From Dickeya zeae NCPPB 2538 (GTDB lineage Bacteria > Pseudomonadota > Gammaproteobacteria > Enterobacterales > Enterobacteriaceae), in assembly GCF_000406165.1 (NCBI RefSeq), contig NZ_CM001977.1:4403234-4467233 (forward strand): 64,000 nucleotides of DNA, read 5' to 3'. The notes under the pieces are model-generated. The model was not told where the DNA came from and ran no database searches. It saw only the letters and a program-made list of their open reading frames with translations. Below, one piece after another: positions 61,398 through 64,000 of the stretch (its first letter is position 1; each line of letters opens with the position of its first letter). Both the position numbers and the translations under genes were made by a program.

Positions 61398-62384
61398 TCA
61401 GTACATCGGTGCCAGCTGCAACGGTGGTTCCTGCAACAGCCTGACCTGTTCAGTAAAAATAGCGGTCTGCTTTGCCCAAAAATCAGCGTCTTGCATCCAC
61501 GGAAAACTACGGGGAAAAGCCGGGTCATGCCAACGACGGGTCACCCAGGCCAGATAATGAACCATTCGCATGGCACGTAGCGGCTCAATCAGCGCCAATT
61601 CTGACTCATCAAACGAAGCAAATTCGCTGTAGGCATCCAGCAAAATATCCAATTGAATACGCTGCTCCTGGCGCTCGCCATGCAGCAGCATCCACAAATC
61701 CTGAACAGCCGGGCCATTACGCGCATCATCCAGATCAACAAACAATGGACCATCGCGCCAAAGAATATTCCCAGGATGGCAGTCACCATGCAGGCGTCTG
61801 GCTTGCCAGTGGGTATGCCAGTGTAATTTCACTTCCTCGATAAGCCGGGTTGTCGCGGCCAGAAAGGGCGCTTTCTGCACACCAGCAATTAGAGAACTAT
61901 CCGTTAATGTGAGCAATGGGTCATCAAGGTATTCCTGTAACCCAATAGTAGGGCGCGTTGAAAACAGATTTCGACTACCAGTCTGATGGATCCGGCCCAG
62001 ATAGCGCCCGACTTCCTCCAACTGGTTATCATTGTCCATTTCATACTGACGCCCACCAACGCTTGGGAACACGGCAAACCAGAAACCATCATGCGCATGC
62101 AACGTATTGCCCTGTAAGACCAACGGGGCGACCACCGGCACTTCATCATCAGACAACTCGGCCGCAAAGCGATGCTCTTCATTAATCTGACCAGCATCCC
62201 ACCGTTGCGGCCGATAAAACTTCACCACATAACGCTTGCGATCTTCATCGCTAAACTGGTAAACCCGATTTTCATAGCTGTTAAGTGCTGTCAGGCCAGA
62301 GTCAACGCGGATCCCCACAGACCACAGCGCGTCCATGATGACATCCGGCGACAGTGTATGAAAATTGAATACGGCATCATGCAT
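61398..62384 (-). CDS. srkA: Stress response kinase A (YihE/RdoA)
   Basis: 328 residues, as in E. coli, a Ser/Thr kinase of the choline/homoserine-kinase fold. ATP-site Lys in RYVVKFYRPQRW near 55, catalytic loop RLHGDCHPGNILW (Asp201), and metal-binding VDLDDARNGP near 216-225. It counteracts MazEF-linked death and supports Cpx/DsbA function in E. coli. The stop lies 22 bp before dsbA, with which it is co-transcribed. Confidence 0.95.
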   Translation of the reverse strand: MHDAVFNFHTLSPDVIMDALWSVGIRVDSGLTALNSYENRVYQFSDEDRKRYVVKFYRPQRWDAGQINEEHRFAAELSDDEVPVVAPLVLQGNTLHAHDGFWFAVFPSVGGRQYEMDNDNQLEEVGRYLGRIHQTGSRNLFSTRPTIGLQEYLDDPLLTLTDSSLIAGVQKAPFLAATTRLIEEVKLHWHTHWQARRLHGDCHPGNILWRDGPLFVDLDDARNGPAVQDLWMLLHGERQEQRIQLDILLDAYSEFASFDESELALIEPLRAMRMVHYLAWVTRRWHDPAFPRSFPWMQDADFWAKQTAIFTEQVRLLQEPPLQLAPMY

Positions 62385-62419
62385 GGTAAGCGCTGCTCCA
62401 TGGCATCAGGTTCTGGCCG

Positions 62420-62689
62420 TTAATCCTTGATAACGCCGCGGGCACGCAGTAATGCGGTTTTGAAATCTTCTTCATAATCCTTCTGCAAGCCGGGAATAGG
62501 CTGTGTGCTATCTGCGTCACGTAACTTTAGATGATAAATAAGGATATCATCAGTCAAATCACTAAGCGCCCCCTCAAACCCGGCTTCCTGTGCAAGTTTT
62601 TGTAAAAATTGCACCAAATTCAAATCAGGCTCTTTTTGCCAGGCTGGATGCAGCAACTCAATCAATTCATTTACACGATGGCACTTCAT
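62420..62689 (-). CDS. yihD: Conserved protein YihD (DUF1040)
   Basis: 89 residues from the ATG at 62689, starting MKCHRVNELIELLHPAWQKEPDLNL, near-identical to E. coli YihD. Later segments DDILIYHLKLRD and GLQKDYEEDFKTALLRARGVIKD complete the family pattern. Longer in-frame starts (to 62767) are not supported. Function unknown. Precedes srkA by 35 bp on the same strand; divergent from mobA. Confidence 0.93.
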   Translation of the reverse strand: MKCHRVNELIELLHPAWQKEPDLNLVQFLQKLAQEAGFEGALSDLTDDILIYHLKLRDADSTQPIPGLQKDYEEDFKTALLRARGVIKD

Positions 62690-62784
62690 TATCATGACCT
62701 CAAACATTGATGATTGTTTATCTAGTATGGGGAAAGGACTTGGCCTTACGCCATAGTTTTCCGACAATAACGCATTAAATCATT

Positions 62785-63390
62785 ATGGATACCAATACGA
62801 TGATAACAGGTGTGATTCTGGCTGGGGGTCAGTCATCCCGCATGGGCGGAAATGATAAAGGATTGATTGAGCTGGAAGGTAAGCCGCTCTATCAACATGT
62901 TCTGGCTCGTCTGAAACCACAGGTTGATACCCTGCTCATTAACGCTAATCGGCATCAGGCTCGTTATCAGCAAAGCGGTTATCCGGTGATCGGCGATATT
63001 AATCGTGATTTTTCCGGCCCTTTAGCTGGCATATTTACCGGGTTGAGTATCGCCGAAACAGAATGGGTGGTATTCGTCCCCTGTGATGTACCGGCATTAC
63101 CCTACGATTTAGTCTCACGTTTACAGCAATCCTGTGGCAATCAATCCAGTGACAATCATTGTGCCGCCTATGCCACAGATGGAGTACGCGAGCACCCAAC
63201 ACTTTTGTTGATCCACATATCCCTGACCGAAAAGCTGGAACGTTATCTGAAGAACGGCGACCGAAAACTAATGCTATTCCTGGAACAGGTAGCGGCAAAA
63301 GCCGTTTCTTTCGCCGATCAGCCTTTATCATTCCGTAATCTCAATACACCAGAGGATCTCGCCCACTGGCAGGGGAATATACATGACTGA
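62785..63390 (+). CDS. mobA: Molybdenum cofactor guanylyltransferase MobA
   Basis: 201 residues. The nucleotidyltransferase motif is GVILAGGQSSRMGGNDKGLIEL (about 8-29), followed by PLAGIFTGLS near 75 and the GTP/metal-binding CDVPALP near 100. It adds GMP to molybdopterin to give bis-MGD for DMSO-reductase-type enzymes. The stop overlaps mobB by 8 bp. An alternative ATG lies at 62800. Confidence 0.94.
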   Translation: MDTNTMITGVILAGGQSSRMGGNDKGLIELEGKPLYQHVLARLKPQVDTLLINANRHQARYQQSGYPVIGDINRDFSGPLAGIFTGLSIAETEWVVFVPCDVPALPYDLVSRLQQSCGNQSSDNHCAAYATDGVREHPTLLLIHISLTEKLERYLKNGDRKLMLFLEQVAAKAVSFADQPLSFRNLNTPEDLAHWQGNIHD

Positions 63391-63901
63391 TGTTCCGCTT
63401 TTGGCTATTGCCGCTCACAGTGGTACGGGTAAAACCACATTACTAAAACAGCTTATCCCCCTGCTTAACGCCATGGGGATCCGGGTGGGTATCATCAAAC
63501 ATACTCATCACGATATGGACATCGATAAACCAGGTAAAGACAGCTATGAGCTACGCAAAGCTGGTGCCGATCAAACACTGGTTGCCAGTCATACTCGCTG
63601 GGCATTAATGACCGAGACACCAGAACAACAAGAACCCGATTTATTTTTTCTGGCCAGCAGAATGGATAGTTCAAAGTTGGATTTAATTCTGGTGGAAGGC
63701 TTCAAGCATGAGTCTGTCGAAAAAATACTGCTTTACCGCCATAAGTCTGGAAATAATGAAGTGATGGAGATTGATGACTGCACACTGGCAATAGCCAGCG
63801 ATGTACCGTTAACACTCCCCAAGCCTTGTCTGGATCTGAACCAGCCAACGCTGATAGCGGTATTTATCAGAGACTGGCTGCGCCAAAAGAAAGGTATCTG
63901 A
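63383..63901 (+). CDS. mobB: Molybdopterin-guanine dinucleotide biosynthesis adapter MobB
   Basis: 172 residues. P-loop AAHSGTGKTTLLKQL (about 9-23), then IKHTHHDMDIDKPGKDS near 36 (conserved His-rich segment), and VEGFKHE near 107. It binds GTP and assists MobA. It overlaps mobA by 8 bp, indicating coupled translation. In E. coli it lies next to an rRNA operon. Confidence 0.94.
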   Translation: MTDVPLLAIAAHSGTGKTTLLKQLIPLLNAMGIRVGIIKHTHHDMDIDKPGKDSYELRKAGADQTLVASHTRWALMTETPEQQEPDLFFLASRMDSSKLDLILVEGFKHESVEKILLYRHKSGNNEVMEIDDCTLAIASDVPLTLPKPCLDLNQPTLIAVFIRDWLRQKKGI

Positions 63902-63963
63902 CTAATTGAGGCAGTAGCAGAGATGATTACCTGGAGGATTAACGCGGCCGCCGGGGTTGCAGA

Positions 63964-63995
63964 CATAAAAAAACCCCCGGCGCTAACCGGGGGTT
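63964..63995 (-). terminator. Minus-strand terminator at the right window edge
   Basis: AACCCCCGG-CGCTAA-CCGGGGGTT, followed on the minus strand by a T7 run. It ends a transcript that comes from beyond the window and converges on mobB. Confidence 0.82.
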
Positions 63996-64000
63996 CTCTG

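Overview
The window looks like the chromosome of a Dickeya-type soft-rot enterobacterium (Pectobacteriaceae). Most of it follows the Escherichia coli gene order closely: uspA-uspB-pitA-yhiN; ligB-gmk-rpoZ-spoT-trmH-recG-xanP-yicH; yiiD-dtd-yihX-bipA-glnA-glnL-glnG-yshB-hemN-yihI-engB-Spot 42-polA-dsbA-srkA-yihD-mobA-mobB. GC is moderately high with strong third-position bias, so long antisense shadow ORFs are common. No plasmid, prophage, transposase or CRISPR array is visible.

Layout. (a) 1-10 kb is catabolism and sensing: a sugar isomerase (cut by the window edge) with an FGGY pentulokinase, a YidR-like propeller protein, a DUF1471 protein, a UxuR-like regulator divergent from uxuA (hexuronate/pectin degradation), yidA, and a chemoreceptor with a sigma-28-type promoter. 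(b) 10-15 kb is the conserved stress/phosphate block. (c) 14.8-23.3 kb is accessory: a sugar-type ABC importer operon with a trailing endonuclease/exonuclease/phosphatase-family hydrolase and a divergent ROK repressor. It is bracketed by three near-identical DUF1471 genes, two of them in a tandem duplication of about 625-650 bp that also copied the 3' end of the ROK gene. (d) 23.6-32.8 kb is mixed accessory content: dsdA, a GNAT acetyltransferase, an AppA-like phytase/acid phosphatase, two MFS transporters with a LysR regulator, and a three-gene cluster (degenerate TenA/heme-oxygenase-like protein, SDR, TPR protein). (e) 33.2-64 kb is core: tRNA-Pro(CGG), the stringent-response and nitrogen-regulation operons, Spot 42, polA and molybdenum-cofactor genes.

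Functional links. uxuA with its CRP site fits pectin-derived sugar use. The glnA-glnL-glnG unit carries recognisable NtrC sites and a sigma-54 promoter. bipA, spoT, uspA and uspB are stress functions. The ABC/EEP operon and the AppA-like phosphatase suggest, by inference only, scavenging of phosphorylated organic compounds.

Main points to check: a one-base insertion that frameshifts dsbA; the DUF1471 duplication and repeat-flanked ABC island; a structured intergenic repeat sitting between the two arms of a terminator-like stem after xanP; a small membrane ORF coupled between yihI and hemN; a minus-strand terminator inside the glnA control region; and a TenA-like protein that seems to have lost its second metal-binding motif.
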